From Trichostrongylus colubriformis (lineage: Eukaryota; Nematoda; Chromadorea; Rhabditida; Trichostrongylidae): a stretch of DNA of 64,000 nucleotides. Location of the stretch: positions 30,839,426 through 30,903,425 of the forward strand of contig OZ022256.1 in assembly GCA_963978905.1 (NCBI GenBank). Reading direction: 5' to 3'. The position numbers and the translations under genes were made by a program. Of the stretch, positions 23,783-35,700 are shown one piece after another. Under the pieces are notes generated by a model. That model saw only the letters and a list, made by a program, of their open reading frames with translations. It ran no database searches and was not told where the DNA came from. How positions within the stretch are numbered: position 1 is the first letter of the stretch; the number at the start of each line of letters is the position of its first letter.

Positions 23783-26700
23783 GTGGGAGCGCAAAACGAA
23801 GGTATAAGGTACAACCTCAGCTTTCTGTTCTGAAGTGTGAACAGTCATAAGCGCTCCCTTGATGAGTACAACATAGTGCCGGAGTGTACCCTCATGTCAG
23901 AATTTCGCGTTGCGAAGTTCTCCGCGCGGCATTTGAGCGCGACTTATCTGGTTTGGTTGGAATCGCCTGTAATTGCGCAAGGAGTGCGGCGACTATCTAT
24001 GCCTATTTTTATTCATTTTGATTTTATAATGCACTTGTTTTTGCATTGTTTTAATCTCAATAGCCGATCCGATATAGGTGATCCAGCGGAATTCAGTTCA
24101 CTTTGAATGTTTTCATTCATCCTTGGCTGTTAATAGCGTTTTGCATTCATTCCATTTCCTACGCTGTTCATCCTCATTCTATGCATAATTTTAGCTTGTC
24201 CCCATTTTCTTGCTTCATGCGTAGTACACCGTAAATAATATATTTTGTATATATCGAGATGAAACGCAGTGCGCTTAGGGTGCTTCCACATCTCAGTCTA
24301 AGGAGAAGGAACTAGGCGAGGAGTGAATCACTTTCGCTGCAAACTCAGTATGACCGCGCCTCGTGAAATTCTGGCATAAGAGTACACACCTTGTAGTGTC
24401 AAACGAAGTGGACATGGCAGTATGAATTCTCTTCATCTGGGATCCAAATACGACCTTCTCATGGGTGGGTGAAGGATTTGCAACGGTGGTCTAGATGAGG
24501 CATTGGGTGGATAGTACTTAACACACCGGGTAAAATAATCAAAATCACCATCTTTCACGTTTTATGACGTCCGCCAGACATCAGCAACTATTAACGGAAC
24601 CCCCTTCGAGTGGACCAAATTTCACTCCGTTGGGACATCCTTTCATCTGCGTTACACTGCTTCTACGTACCATTGTGGCTAACAATAAGTGTAATAGCGG
24701 AAATCACCCAGCTTCAGCCGCTTGGAAGTGGCAGAGGTGAAACATTGGCATGTAAGAATTGGCTTATTTCTCCATTTTCTTGGTGATATATTACCCGGAC
24801 ATATGACTGTTTCAGGGGATGCGAAAGCTGGACAACATTTCTCAATTGTAATAAATCTGAAATTAAAAATGTATTAAAAATGCGATCTGAGTTGAGAACC
24901 GATGTATTACAACTACACAACCATGGTTATGGCCCATGTGTACGGTATTTTACGAAGTACCCAAGACTTTATCAAGTGCGACTATCCGCAAAAATCACAG
25001 TGAACCGTGTCTTTAGGCTTAAGCTCAATTGAGCAGACTTGAGCAGTAAAATGGCTACTACGGCATCTTTTTTCTCGTCCATATATGTATGGTGGCAAAG
25101 AATTTCTGAAAGATTCTCCAGGAGCCACAAAACGACTATACATAGACTGCCTCTATGCTCACTTTGTGACCCCGGATGGATGAGTACCTCTACGCCAAAA
25201 GTCCGCTACGCGGTTAGGCGCGGGCGGCCTGAGTGAACTATTGTGCGCCTCTGTAGTTGGGTTCCAAAACGACTGCTAAGGGTGCTATACCTATATGCTA
25301 TGTAATCGCACTAGGACCCAGCTATAGTGGCCCCTAGCTCGTAGACATCGCTTCGCATGCGACACGATGAAGTGTGAAATTCTGGCAGCGGAAGGGTACA
25401 CTACCGCGGCAGAGGTGGGTAGAGGGAATATCGGCGGACAATGAAAGAAAAAACAAACGATTGCATCCCAACTGAAAGAAGCACGAGTGACAGAAAATAA
25501 GTAAAATTGCACGCAAATAAGCTGCCATAATCTGCAGTTCATCTGCGTAGAACCTGGCAATTTACGACTAGGCCCGTCCACGATGACCGGAGGAGGGTGC
25601 ATCCTTATAGGCCTTGTCTCTTCAGACGTGATTTTGCAAGGCTACTTTCCTACTGCCCACGCACCACGATTTGGCAATATCCTTCAAAAACCAGACGTTA
25701 TATTCCATCGACATATTTTCCATAAGTTGTAAAGCATTCAGGTTCACCAACCGAAAGTCGCGATTTTCTATGGTCTCAATTAATTATTAGGACCGTGTCC
25801 CTTGTACGCAATAGCCTTACGCTTTTATCCAAAAGGAGAAAGGGGATCTCCTTCTACAATGTGGTTTCCAAACAATCCGAAAAATTGCTAATGGCTCTAC
25901 TGAAAAATCACGAGACACTAGTCAATGCGCAAAGCTGGCATGTTTCTGGGAAAGAAAATGTATTCGTTGCTGCCGTGAGATCTCCATGCAGCTGTTGAAC
26001 ATTGATGGCAGTTGCAAATTACTTAAAGGCAGCTTTAGGGAAAATTCGGAGGAAAAGTAAAAGAAGTAGTGAATATGAAAGCCGAGATGCCTAGTAACAG
26101 GACAGTATAGAAAAAACGGATAGAAATGGCCAAACCGAGAATAGGACCCCTTCCCACCGTTGGTTCTAGGCGCGGACGACCTTCCCGTCAATAGGCGGGT
26201 AGTCCGCATAGGTTTTCCATTGGCCTTACCAAGACGTAAACATGAAGGGATGTTTGGAAATGCGACAGCATCTATTTTCATGTGGTGTGCTTCAAGCTAA
26301 AAGTGAGAAAGCGCGCTGCGATACTTTCAATCTAGCCGATCCCCTTGACCAACCTCACCGTGACCAACCACTAATTACGTCGCCAAGAGACGGGCTGCCC
26401 TAACCAAGGCGGCTTGCCCTGATGAGGCCGCCTCCGCCACTGCTCAAGGGGGCGCCTTTTCAGGGGATTTCGCCATACATAGGCCTTTCAGCCCCGTAAT
26501 ATTTCAGTCAATGCCTCCTTTTGGGATTTCTTATCACTCACATTATCCCGAACACTGTCTTTAATATTTATTTTGCCCAAAAACTGACATTTCACATGAA
26601 ACTCGGAATAATTCTAAAAAATTTTCGTTTTGGTTAAATGTCATACGTTAACAAAATCATTGTGGCGGGCTACATTGGTCGTGCTGACAGTACATTTCCC

Positions 26701-27004
26701 TGATCGTATTTTAATGTATTCAAAGAAAAAAGATCACTCGGCTTATGTGTGTAGTGTGTAGGTGACGTTCCATGATCACTTCAACTGCTACGATGTATAC
26801 AATATAATAAATTGTATATACAGAATTAGGTAGAGGAATCGAAAGCCTATCGAGTCGTAATGATTAGTTCATAAGTTTAGCGTGGTTCACAAAATGGAAA
26901 GCTTAAAAAATCTACAAATCGAGACTAGAAGTTTTTTCTTCAATGTGAAAAGTGTGCAATCAAGGAGGAATTCATATCAATGAGTAAGAAAATCGGTTAG
27001 GAGT
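23783..27004. other. Long intergenic stretch without a recognisable gene
   Basis: Six-frame reading shows only short frames (up to about 120 codons) with no family motif. Around 26,390-26,460 there is a GC-rich, locally repetitive patch (GGCTGCCC, GGCGGCTTGCCC, GAGGCCGCC). Around 26,800-26,825 there is an AT-rich imperfect palindrome of TATACAAT/ATTGTATA words. I see no RNA gene. Confidence 0.4.
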
Positions 27005-30000
27005 TTAATGGCAATCATGATGATGGTGGTGATGATGATGGTGACGGTGTTCACCAGGACGACAGAGAATCACCCAGAATGCGTGGATAACACCAGGTAT
27101 CCAAACGAGAATGGTGAGCAGTATGTTGATGAAGAACTGATTGGTGCAGCCTTGATCCAGAAGCACGGCCGCTGGCTGGAATATGCAAATTCTGCAAAGA
27201 GATCCAACACAAATGTTTTAGTGTCCGGCCTCGTGAATCGAATCATCTGGGAAGATATTCATATCATTGCTAAAGTGGGGTAGCTTCAAGGAGCATCGTG
27301 CGTGGTTAAAGGATCACACGCTCGATCGAACCTCCTTTCGTTTCAGTCCGAGTAATTTGTAAAACAATTGGCTAGGAAAAGATGTAGCAAAACTCGCTTC
27401 TATGGCAGTTACCTTAAAAAAGAGTTGCGTTAAACGCATGAGCCTTCAATCTCTCCATTGTTCCTGATAAAAGTGTACCGTCCGGCGCATCCTAAGAGGA
27501 ACTTCGGAGTCAACGCTACTAAGAAGTACTTCACCAACTCACTAGCTTCAGCTCAGGCGCATTCAAATTCAAAGAAATTCCAAAATATCTATTGCGTCTG
27601 ACCAGGAAGGGCTTTTTACTTCTCTTGGAACTTCGAATAGGGAACGAACGCTTCCAACGCTGATTACGACTAGGAAAACTAAAAGTGCTACGGGCTGCTC
27701 CGAAGCGAGTTAGGAGGGGTCAAATTTTTCCTGTGTTATCTCATTGGCGAGGCACTTTGCCGTCAGTAGGGCCGTTGTTGAGCTATTAACGGCCACCGTG
27801 GCTTGCTGGTAGAATTCCGGATCTGGAGCATAGGGGTGTTGTGTTTGTTCCTCGCTGATGGAGATTTTTTTGCATTTTGTGTCTCATTGTCTACACGTTT
27901 ACCTGAATGAATAATACTATTTCATGGTACGTTCGGAAGCCCATAACGCGCGTGCCATTCGTTCTCGTGCAAAACCAGTGTGATTTTCGTGTTCAGGGTA
28001 TCAAATTACCTCAGGGGACAAATTTTTACCCAATTCGAGAATTTGACCAAATTTCGGAAAATTCACTCTCTATTGGGTGGCAATACATTGAACATAGAAC
28101 TCGTTGGCCATTGCCGAGGAAATGCTCGTATTTGACGTTTGCTACTTACGTTTAGTTCGATGGGCAAGTGTAACAGGTATGTGTGGGTTACCTTGTTCAG
28201 GTTGCAGGATTTTTTGTAAAAGAAAACTCAAAAACTTCTACTTTATCCCCTGGCCACCCCCAATTTTCTGAAGTTGGACCAAAAATTGGATTTGGCCGAA
28301 AATTTCCACAGTGGGGTAATCGACCGCCTGTGCGCGAATATCATAATCTTTTTACGCAACAACGCCTAATTCGCGTGGTATGGGAGTCTCGGCCTGATAT
28401 GCTTCCCTTGTGGGTATTGTTAGTGGTTATAAATAAATTGGCAGAGTAAATGATTGGTGTGATAGGTACCAGTACAAGGAAACGTTCAGAAGTGAAATAA
28501 AAGCACTTGCTTGCCATGAAACACAAAGTGCAAAAAAGGCTCATCCGGCGGGGATCAAACCCTTCTCCTGCAGACCCGCAACACTGCCATGAGCCACGGC
28601 GACCATGGCTAGCTCAGCAACGGCCGTGCTGATGACGAAGTGCCTCGCCAACGAGCTATCACAGGTAAATCACAGGTGAACTTTGACCCCTCCTAACTCG
28701 CTTCGGAACAGCCCGTAGCAGTTTTAGTTTCCACAGTTGTAATCAGCGTTCGAAGCGCTATTGATCTGTAGGGGTCCCTATTCGAAGTTCCATGGGATGT
28801 ATTAGGTTGATTCATAATAAATCGGACAAATTGACAAATTTTAATCATTGTCGTACAACTCTTTAACGACATCTGGGATTCACAAGAAATATGCTCCATC
28901 TTTATCGATGACCTTCTGCCACGGGTTAGGCAGATCATGGATGCCCTTGCTCCAGAAGGCCGGAAGCTGGAGCTCGAAGAAGTTGCCGAGTGCCGTCTTG
29001 ACGTCGTAGCGAGTTTCGAAGTCTTGGCCGTCCAGGTGGCGTTGGCTGTGGAAGAAAAGGTGGAAATTTGAAGGGGCCAGGTCTGGGGAGTATGGTGGGT
29101 GTGGAAGCACGGTCCAGCTGTACGACAGCAGCTCGCTTGGTCGACCTTGCATGTGCGGTCTCGCGTTGTCGTGCTGGAAGTAGACATGTGACCGCCGTCG
29201 TACCGATTTTTGGAATTTGCCTTCAATTCTCGTAATTGACGAACGTAGACGTCGGCGGTTACTGTTGTACCTTCATCGAGCAGCTCCCAGTACTCTACGC
29301 CGTGCCACCAACCGCGGTTTTCGTCTTCGATGGAATAGTCTCCTGACGCAAACTTCGAATGCCACAGGTACACTGTACTTCTGGCGGGGGCATGCTCCTT
29401 GTGAACTTCTTTCAGACGTCTGCCGAATGCGCGGGTTCCTGGCCAGATAGCGATATAAATAGCATGATGTTGCGGATGTGGTCTCTGGACGGCTTGGAAT
29501 CGTGCGGCATGGTGGCGGAATGAAACTACATTGAAGTGATTAATCTGCGTTACTTTGAAGAGCTTTTCATACTCATTCCAACGGTATCTCGCGCGTCCAT
29601 TTAAGTTAACTCGTTGCTGAGTTATGATCTCTGGAAATAATCACTACCATTTGTCCGATTTATTATGAATCAACCTAATAAAAAGCCCTTCCTGGTGAGA
29701 GTGATAAAACTCCTCATCCGCTGTGTCACCACTTGCAGTTAAAGAATGTGGATTCGTGGGATGTACCGCGAACATACCCATTCCAGTGTGAGCCGTGCAT
29801 TTAATTTCCGTCTTGGATTGCAACGCGAGGTGCACTAAGTTTGCCTGCATCTTGCAAAAGCTTGTAAAGCACAGCTCCACTGTGGGAACTCTGCATCTAT
29901 TCTCCTCGCCAAAATTCGTTTAGCTTGAGCAGTGGTTGGGAAGCATTTCGCTGTTCGGGTTGTAAAAAAGATTGGCAGGCTTTGCAACTTTGTCATCGAA

Positions 30001-31139
30001 AAATCATTATAGGGATCAGGCTGCCCCACGGTAATACTATTCGATTCATCATGCTGTCACAAACAAAGTACAATTTGTTTATCCGGGTATGGAAGTTCGA
30101 AGAATTGCAAAAATCCACAGATAATAAAACTTCAGGCAATTTCACGAAATATCGACTCTAAGCCAGTAAGCTTCGCGAACCCATTGCTCTTGGAAAAACC
30201 TATCCAAATAATCGGAATAATTGAGGTGAGTCAGCGCTAACTACCTAGAAGGTTTTGGAAGACAATCTGTGAAAATACGGTGAGCTGCTGCGTGAGGTTT
30301 CGCGACACCCATTTTCTGAATTTTGTGCATAATTATGGTGCTAACAATAAGCACATCTGCATGGAGAGATGGGTATTTTGAGATACCCTCTTCAAAAATG
30401 AACCCTATCACTTTCCGTTTTAGCTCTCTGCTCAACTGAAAGTTTGAGCACGCGGTACTCATTCCAGAGCTCTGGGATACAGAGCAACCCCTTCCATCCA
30501 ACGAACTTCCTCCTCCACCGCACCCCTTGTAGTGCTCACATTTTTGGTTGCTCAGTTTCTGCTCGACCAAATGGAAGCTCGTGAAGTGAGATTGTCCAAA
30601 AAGCACCTCATGAAATTCAAGGAAAAGCAATATAGGAAAGAGCAACTTTCCATACATTTGCGCAGCACAACATCTACGTGCATCCAGTTGACGCTTTGAA
30701 ATTTGGGCTCCCCTTGTCAACCTGTTTTGCCTTTTTACTTCACCTTGTACAGCGAAACCGGCCAAACCTTCCTTACAACTCTGTGAACTAGGCGTTGCTA
30801 TTCAATTCTGTTCAAGAATAGGATGGGTCATCAATTTTGAACAAGTGTGGGGCGTGGCATGGGAAAATATGAATGTGCGACACAACAATTCGAAGTTCTA
30901 ACATTCCAGTCCGAAACTCTCAAATGTAGAAATTATGAAGATGTCTTTAAAAAACCTAAGCTAGGATGCAGCAAAACGTCCAGTAGCTCCATCGTTGTTG
31001 GATGAGTGTAAATGATTGCACCTTTTGAGTGTTCCGCTCACACCTCAGCGAAGATTAGCCACATTATACGAATAAGAATAGAAATTCTGCTTACCGGTAA
31101 GAAGACAGCCAATATGCAAAGAAGAATCGTGCAGCACAT
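27005..31139 (-). CDS. PMP3/UPF0057 family small membrane proteolipid
   Basis: Complete two-exon gene encoding 71 residues. Exon 1 is 31095-31139 (MCCTILLCILAVFLP) and exon 2 is 27005-27175. The first hydrophobic segment ends in LPP and is followed by AAVLLDQGC. The second segment, QFFINILLTILVWIPGVIHA, matches the hallmark 'INILLTILGYIPGIIHA' of the family, found from bacteria to plants, yeast and nematodes. Yeast Pmp3 is a plasma-membrane proteolipid affecting membrane potential and ion tolerance; the role here is inferred only by family. Splice sites are GTAAGC and TTCCAG. The C-terminus is odd: after CRPGEHR it runs into eight consecutive histidines and DCH. TTTCCAG eight bases before the ATG could be a trans-splice acceptor. 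The single intron is 3.9 kb and packed with mobile elements. Confidence 0.93.
27905..28500. repeat. Dispersed repeat shared with 46,375-46,930
   Basis: Blocks such as CCAGTGTGATTTTCGTGTTC, CCAATTCGAGAATTTGACCA and CGATTTGGC/GGATTTGGC-type words occur in the same order at about 46,375-46,930. Both copies lie between the arms of inverted-repeat elements, but the arms of the two elements are different. No coding frame is conserved. Confidence 0.6.
28802..29678 (-). mobile_element. Deleted mariner element (877 bp) with identical 30-bp ends
   Basis: The terminal inverted repeats begin TTAGGTTGATTCATAATAAA and are identical over 30 bp. They are flanked by TA at 28,800-28,801 and 29,679-29,680. The element is shorter than the roughly 1.3 kb of intact mariners and carries a broken transposase on the minus strand. 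It lies within another inverted-repeat element in the PMP3-family intron. Confidence 0.92.
28880..29373 (-). pseudogene. Mariner transposase remnant
   Basis: The N-terminal part reads LWHSKFASGDYSIEDENRG, the end of the DNA-binding domain ('WF..F.SGDFSLED'). It then jumps to GVEYWELLDEGTTVTADVY, which in intact proteins lies after the first catalytic aspartate, so the linker and first catalytic region are deleted. A frameshift follows. The last part in another frame has HDNARPH and PHPPYSPDLAPSNFHLF. In mariner DD34D transposases the third catalytic aspartate is the D of 'LAPSDYH'; here it is N. Loss of activity is therefore clear. Confidence 0.88.
30241..30778 (-). mobile_element. Truncated relative of the 21.7-kb mariner
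   Basis: Read on the minus strand, it starts AGTTGTAAGGAAGGTTTGGC, similar to the ends of the element at 21,655-22,553. It then shows GCGGGGGSSLDG-like coding text that parallels ARGGGVSLDG there. The opposite terminus is not evident, so only one end is retained. The 174-codon open frame across it is interpreted as decayed transposon sequence. Confidence 0.55.
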
Positions 31140-31639
31140 TTTAAATCCTGGAAAGTTGTTTTATAAACGGTCAGTAACGATGTAAGCGGGAATATTCGAA
31201 GATCTCTCATGTCAATGTGGAGTCAGCCAAGAACATGAAACACACAACGGCAGGAAGGGGAATATATTGTAGCAATTTCAGCGATCGAACGAACCAACGT
31301 GAGATGAGGCTTCGTTTTCTACGGTTCGTTTCGCAAACTATGTAACCACTTTCGACGTCACTTGATAGACATGTGTGGCCTAAGAGTGCTTATCATGTAG
31401 GTACTGCAGTTGATCGGCTTCTCGAAGAAAGGGCTGATTGGCTCGGGTCGGTTGCAGAAATGGTTGCTTGGCCACAGTTCTTGCATTTTTGAAGTGCGGG
31501 AAATTAGCTGTGGAATAGACTTCAAAATTCATTTCTTCTCCGTAGCGGTGGAGGTGGAGCGTAATGACCGGGCACAGGCGTAGAAGTAATCACAAAGCGC
31601 TTTTCTACTCATTGCCGTTCCTCGAAACTTTTATGAGCA

Positions 31640-31990
31640 CCCAAGCCAACAGTACTTTCATTCCTTTAAGCGTCAGCAGGATGCCCCAACGAGTGAAGAG
31701 GGTGAAAAATGGAGTCAGTGCTCATCATGAACGTTTCTCCCATCCCAGCACTTTCAAACTTAGCTTTTCCACATACTGACGGATTTGCATGGGAACCATA
31801 TGGCCGCGGTCAGTGATCTGATGGAGCACGACATAATTGGATACAAGGAAAGGCAGCTGCAAGCACTGTGAACCATTCGCACGAGCGCTGCTCCAGGAGT
31901 ACGCAAAATTATCACAACCCATTAGGTCGACTATAGGGCTACGATTGGATTAGAAAATAAAATGATGGAAACGTGTGTCAGTAAGGTACG
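31640..31990. repeat. Dispersed repeat shared with 37,275-37,620 (same orientation)
   Basis: The two regions share, in order, GAGTGAAGAGGGTGAAAAAT, TGAACGTTTCTCCC/TGAACATTTCTCCC, AGCACGACATAATTGG/AGCACGACGTAATTGG and CACGAGC-CTGCTCCAG blocks. Neither carries a conserved open frame. The stretch between the PMP3 start (31,139) and this repeat shows nothing recognisable. Confidence 0.65.
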
Positions 31991-32303
31991 GTTTTCTACA
32001 TATGCCGAGGAATTCTCGACAAAGATTATATTTTAATTTTAAAGGGAGTCGATTTTTTGGAATTTTACTCGACACCCAAGCATACACCCTTTGAGGCAGA
32101 AAGAAACTCGGGCAACTGTACAAGCTTCAGACTTTTTGCGGCGTCGTAGCGCGTCCTGATGGCACTAAGCCAGCTCGAGACCCCTTCGATCCCCCACCAA
32201 CTCCGATCACACGTGGCACTGGACGGAGCATTTTCCAGCGATGCATTTACTTAGTCTGTGATTCATGTGATATGATGATGATATAAAGAAGAAATTGCAG
32301 TCG

Positions 32304-32711
32304 TTAAAGGCACCGTAGGGGTAAGGGAAAACTGAGATCTGGGAAAACATGTTCTCTGAAAACGAACCCTCTACTTGAGAGGAGGTCATATGTGGCGAAA
32401 ATCGCATTGAAAAAACGCGGCTTAGGGTCTTATAAGAACCCCGCAGCTCGACATGCCGTTATGCGGTTATGCGGCCGGGGGAGTCGCTGTAGAGGGGCGG
32501 GACAAGGATCGCGGCCGACTGGTTCAGACTATGACCTGTCTTCACTCCACTCCGGCTAGTGACGCAGAGGTGAGAGAAGGGGGATTTTCGGGTTCCTATT
32601 CCGCGGTTTTATGTCGTTCTTTCTCTAGTACTACTACTATTACTACATTGCTGAGCACATCTGCTATTATATTCCACAGACTGCCGAATTTACCCCTTCT
32701 GGTGTCTTTAA
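32304..32711. mobile_element. TTAA-flanked non-autonomous element (408 bp)
   Basis: Left end TTAAAGGCACCGTAGGGG; right end is the complement of TTAAAGACACCAGAAGGGG; TTAA lies at both borders. It belongs to the same terminal-repeat family as 58,851-59,617 and 61,576-62,042. No coding capacity is seen. Confidence 0.7.
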
Positions 32712-35700
32712 GAAAGGTTCACATGGGGTAACAGGTGATGTCCCAGGGTTCCTCATGATATCATCCAACGGAAACTGACTCAAGGGCTCACTTTCATGTG
32801 GTAATCTCGCACAATGCCAGAGTCAGAAGGCCCTGTTTCTGCCATTTTCGAGGGCTTCTTGCGAATATTTCTTTGTCATCGTATTCCTTAGCTCATCCAA
32901 TTTGATATACAGCGCTCTAACCCATTCAGGGTGATCACGGAATGTGCTTTTATGAGGACCTTGGGCCAGTGAGTCGCTAGCAATCACACTCTCATTGTTA
33001 GCGTTAGGTAGCGATGAAGGTTACTGATTGTGGACCTTTTTACCTTGTTTCAAGGGAGAAGGCTCGAGGGTTGACACAAGGACTCAAGTGTGTCGATGTG
33101 TCGATTGGGTAGGAAGCAGTAGGAAGCTACGTATCATGCGCCAGGTTGGCAGTGTGCATGCATGCTCAGTGCGCGCCTTTACGTATAGATAGGAAGCGTT
33201 GACTCAGAGCCACGTGAATCGCTATAGAATGATATACGTATTCATATCGGGATGATTCACTCCTTCTTGGGTCCTTTCCTTTTCCTTATAGAGAATAGAG
33301 GACTCTGGAGATTAGATGTTAGTTGGAGAACAATAAGCAACCAAGAGAGGAAAAATTTCCGACCGCTCGAAAATGAAATAAAAGAGGTATTGAAATCAGG
33401 ATTTTGCTGGGAGATATAATTTCGCAGATTTTGTGAAAGGAAATAAAGAAGAAGGATAGAGGAAAGGTCTACAGTTTTCTCCAAAAAAAGTCGAGAAAAT
33501 GTGAACAGTCCATGAATCGAAAAAAAACCCATTAGGGTACGAAGCGCACTAACTTCAATAAGTTCTTTGAAGTTGTAGATACTTTCATTGCTCGCAGCTA
33601 GTAATTCTAAGAGAATATGTCTTGTTGTTAGTCCCTCATTGTGCTGTCACAACAATTCCTGATTCAAGGCAAAACGGTCTACCGTGGACGGAGCTCGAAC
33701 CCTATCTGTACTTTCCTGCATTAACTACCAAAACCTACACTGCTCTGATATGCCTCTAGAGGTGGTAGTCCAAGCTATGACTTATTCCCCGAAAACATAG
33801 ATTGGAATTTCAGAAGTCACAACGCACTTCCTCGACTGTAGCTGATGCCTTGCTTCATACCACAGGCCATTTGTTCACGAGTTACATGCTCACTACGCAA
33901 AACCCATATTTTTTTGCAAATTGCGGACGCGGCTTCTCACTGGTCCTACTTCGATAATTGGTGATACGAGTGTGATGCAATAATTACCTATCAAATCAAT
34001 TAAAGACATAGTTAAACAATAACAAGCAATAATTAGCTATGTGATGAAATTGCTTGTACTGTGATCATGTAGTGTCTTGGATTGCGAATACTATTCGTTA
34101 CTTCAGAAGGTGAAGTAGAGAATATTCGCAACACAAGACAGTACCACGTGTTTCGCCCTATTGTGATGAATAAAGTCAACAAAAAATAAACACGTAAATT
34201 ATGAATAAAGCCATTTCCAAGCCCTCCCAAACGCCCAAGTCAACAAATATGTATTTGGTGCAACAAAGTAATACACTGTAGTATATTGAATATAGGGCAA
34301 CAAATTAGTAGGTACAACATTCGACTGTTGCGGACCAGCAACATTCAACGTAATTTGTGTACCGTCAACGCATGCAAAAAAAGAAAACACTTCAATGGTG
34401 CGATGTTTGGAAGCATCCATTTCTTTGTAAACTTCGGGAAACTCCGAAGAGCGGCGGGAGCATGAAGAGCGGTGCGATAAGGTTGTTTGCAAAGTTGAGT
34501 CAACTGATCAAACTTTGGCACGCCTCAATGGCTTTTGAACGATGAGACGGAAGATGACTAACAGCTTATCGTGATCGCGAACTCAAGGCCTTAGAGAAAC
34601 TACAGAGACGGCAAAATGTGATTGTTGCAAAATGTGTAAAAGAAATGTGCCACCTTTTGCGATATGGTGATTTCCGCGGATTACCAAAGGATGAACATGC
34701 ACGTGTAGCATGTGTTTATTACGATGTCCCTGTTGTACTATTATATAAACGAGCACAATACATCACTATAGCGATTTATATAAAGACAAATGTGGGCGGA
34801 GCGTGGATATCGTCTCAATCCTGTACCGAAGAGATGTAGTGGCTTCCCTCCTGTTAGATTATGAAAGAGTGCATCGCGTCAGGGGCAATGCCTGGGATGC
34901 CTAGTTGCTTGCACACTTAGCCTGCGTTCATAATTTGCGCCGGCAGGGCGTGGCTGCGTTCACTGGCAGCAATACAGCTTCGAACGGGCGGAGATGCAAA
35001 GACGACGCAGGCAACGAGACAGGATGGTATAGGCGGCGACGCAGAGACACGTAGCCACACCCTGGCGCCGGCACCGCAAGGTATGAACGCAGCCTTATGA
35101 TACCGCGAGGCCATGCATGCGAGAGGTGCTTATCTAACAATGAGTTATGTCATGGAATCGAACTTTCATGTTATCTTTCAATTGTGGAAGGTGGTTGACA
35201 AGAATGAGTAATTACATGGTTGTGAATCCGCAGCAGCCACACATAACCATTTGAAAATGTCCAGCTTGAATGGATGCTAGCATTGAATAATTGGAAGCAT
35301 CACGGATTGAGTAGCACACTTCGGAGGCTTCGGTGAGACCTGAAATCTGACCCCTTCCAGATCACCCACAAACCTAAGCGGTGCTGGCGTTCCACAAAAT
35401 GACAGATTTCAAATCGCTCACTGTGAATCTTAGACTCCGCAAATTTTTCGATTCGAACCGCATAGAGTTAGGGGCATTGAGGGAATACAGGACTGAGGAG
35501 GCATGTTTCCTTCGGATGAAATGGCAGTTTCAAGTACATGATCTGTGGCGAAATTTGATCTGAATACCGCACCTCGATATCTTCATCGTGTCCACGTCTG
35601 GGTGTGTTTCGGTGTGATGGGTGCTGCCTGAAGTAAGCAACTGAACGCATTGTCTACATACCCTATTGATGCGTATGCACAGAAACACGTTGTCGATAAG

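Larger units (their letters stand above)
27600..29697. mobile_element. Inverted-repeat element split by a mariner insertion
   Basis: The left arm (about 27,600-27,860) is matched in reverse by the right arm (about 28,560-28,800, continuing at 29,679-29,697 beyond the mariner). Matching blocks include ACCAGGAAGGGCTTTTTA, GGAACTTCGAATAGGGA, CCGAAGCGAGTTAGGAGGGG and GGCGAGGCACTT. The boundary words CCAGGAAGGGCTTTTTA lie on opposite sides of the mariner, so the element existed before the mariner jumped in. It sits inside the PMP3-family intron. No transposase is seen in it. Confidence 0.65.

Noticed and set aside
27008..27283. Methionine/valine-rich 91-codon frame on the plus strand
   Set aside because: It is the antisense of the CAT/CAC histidine run in the PMP3-family exon on the minus strand.
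28540..28620. Sequence GGGGATCAAACCC resembling an antisense tRNA 3' half
   Set aside because: No complete cloverleaf, and the region is explained as the arm of an inverted-repeat element.
30241..30765. 174-codon open frame on the minus strand
   Set aside because: Its flank and part of its text match the mariner at 21,655-22,553, so it is treated as transposon debris and not a gene.
31725..31922. Minus-strand frame with GHMVP resembling a serine carboxypeptidase motif
   Set aside because: A five-residue resemblance within a dispersed repeat (partner at 37,275-37,620), with no other family features.
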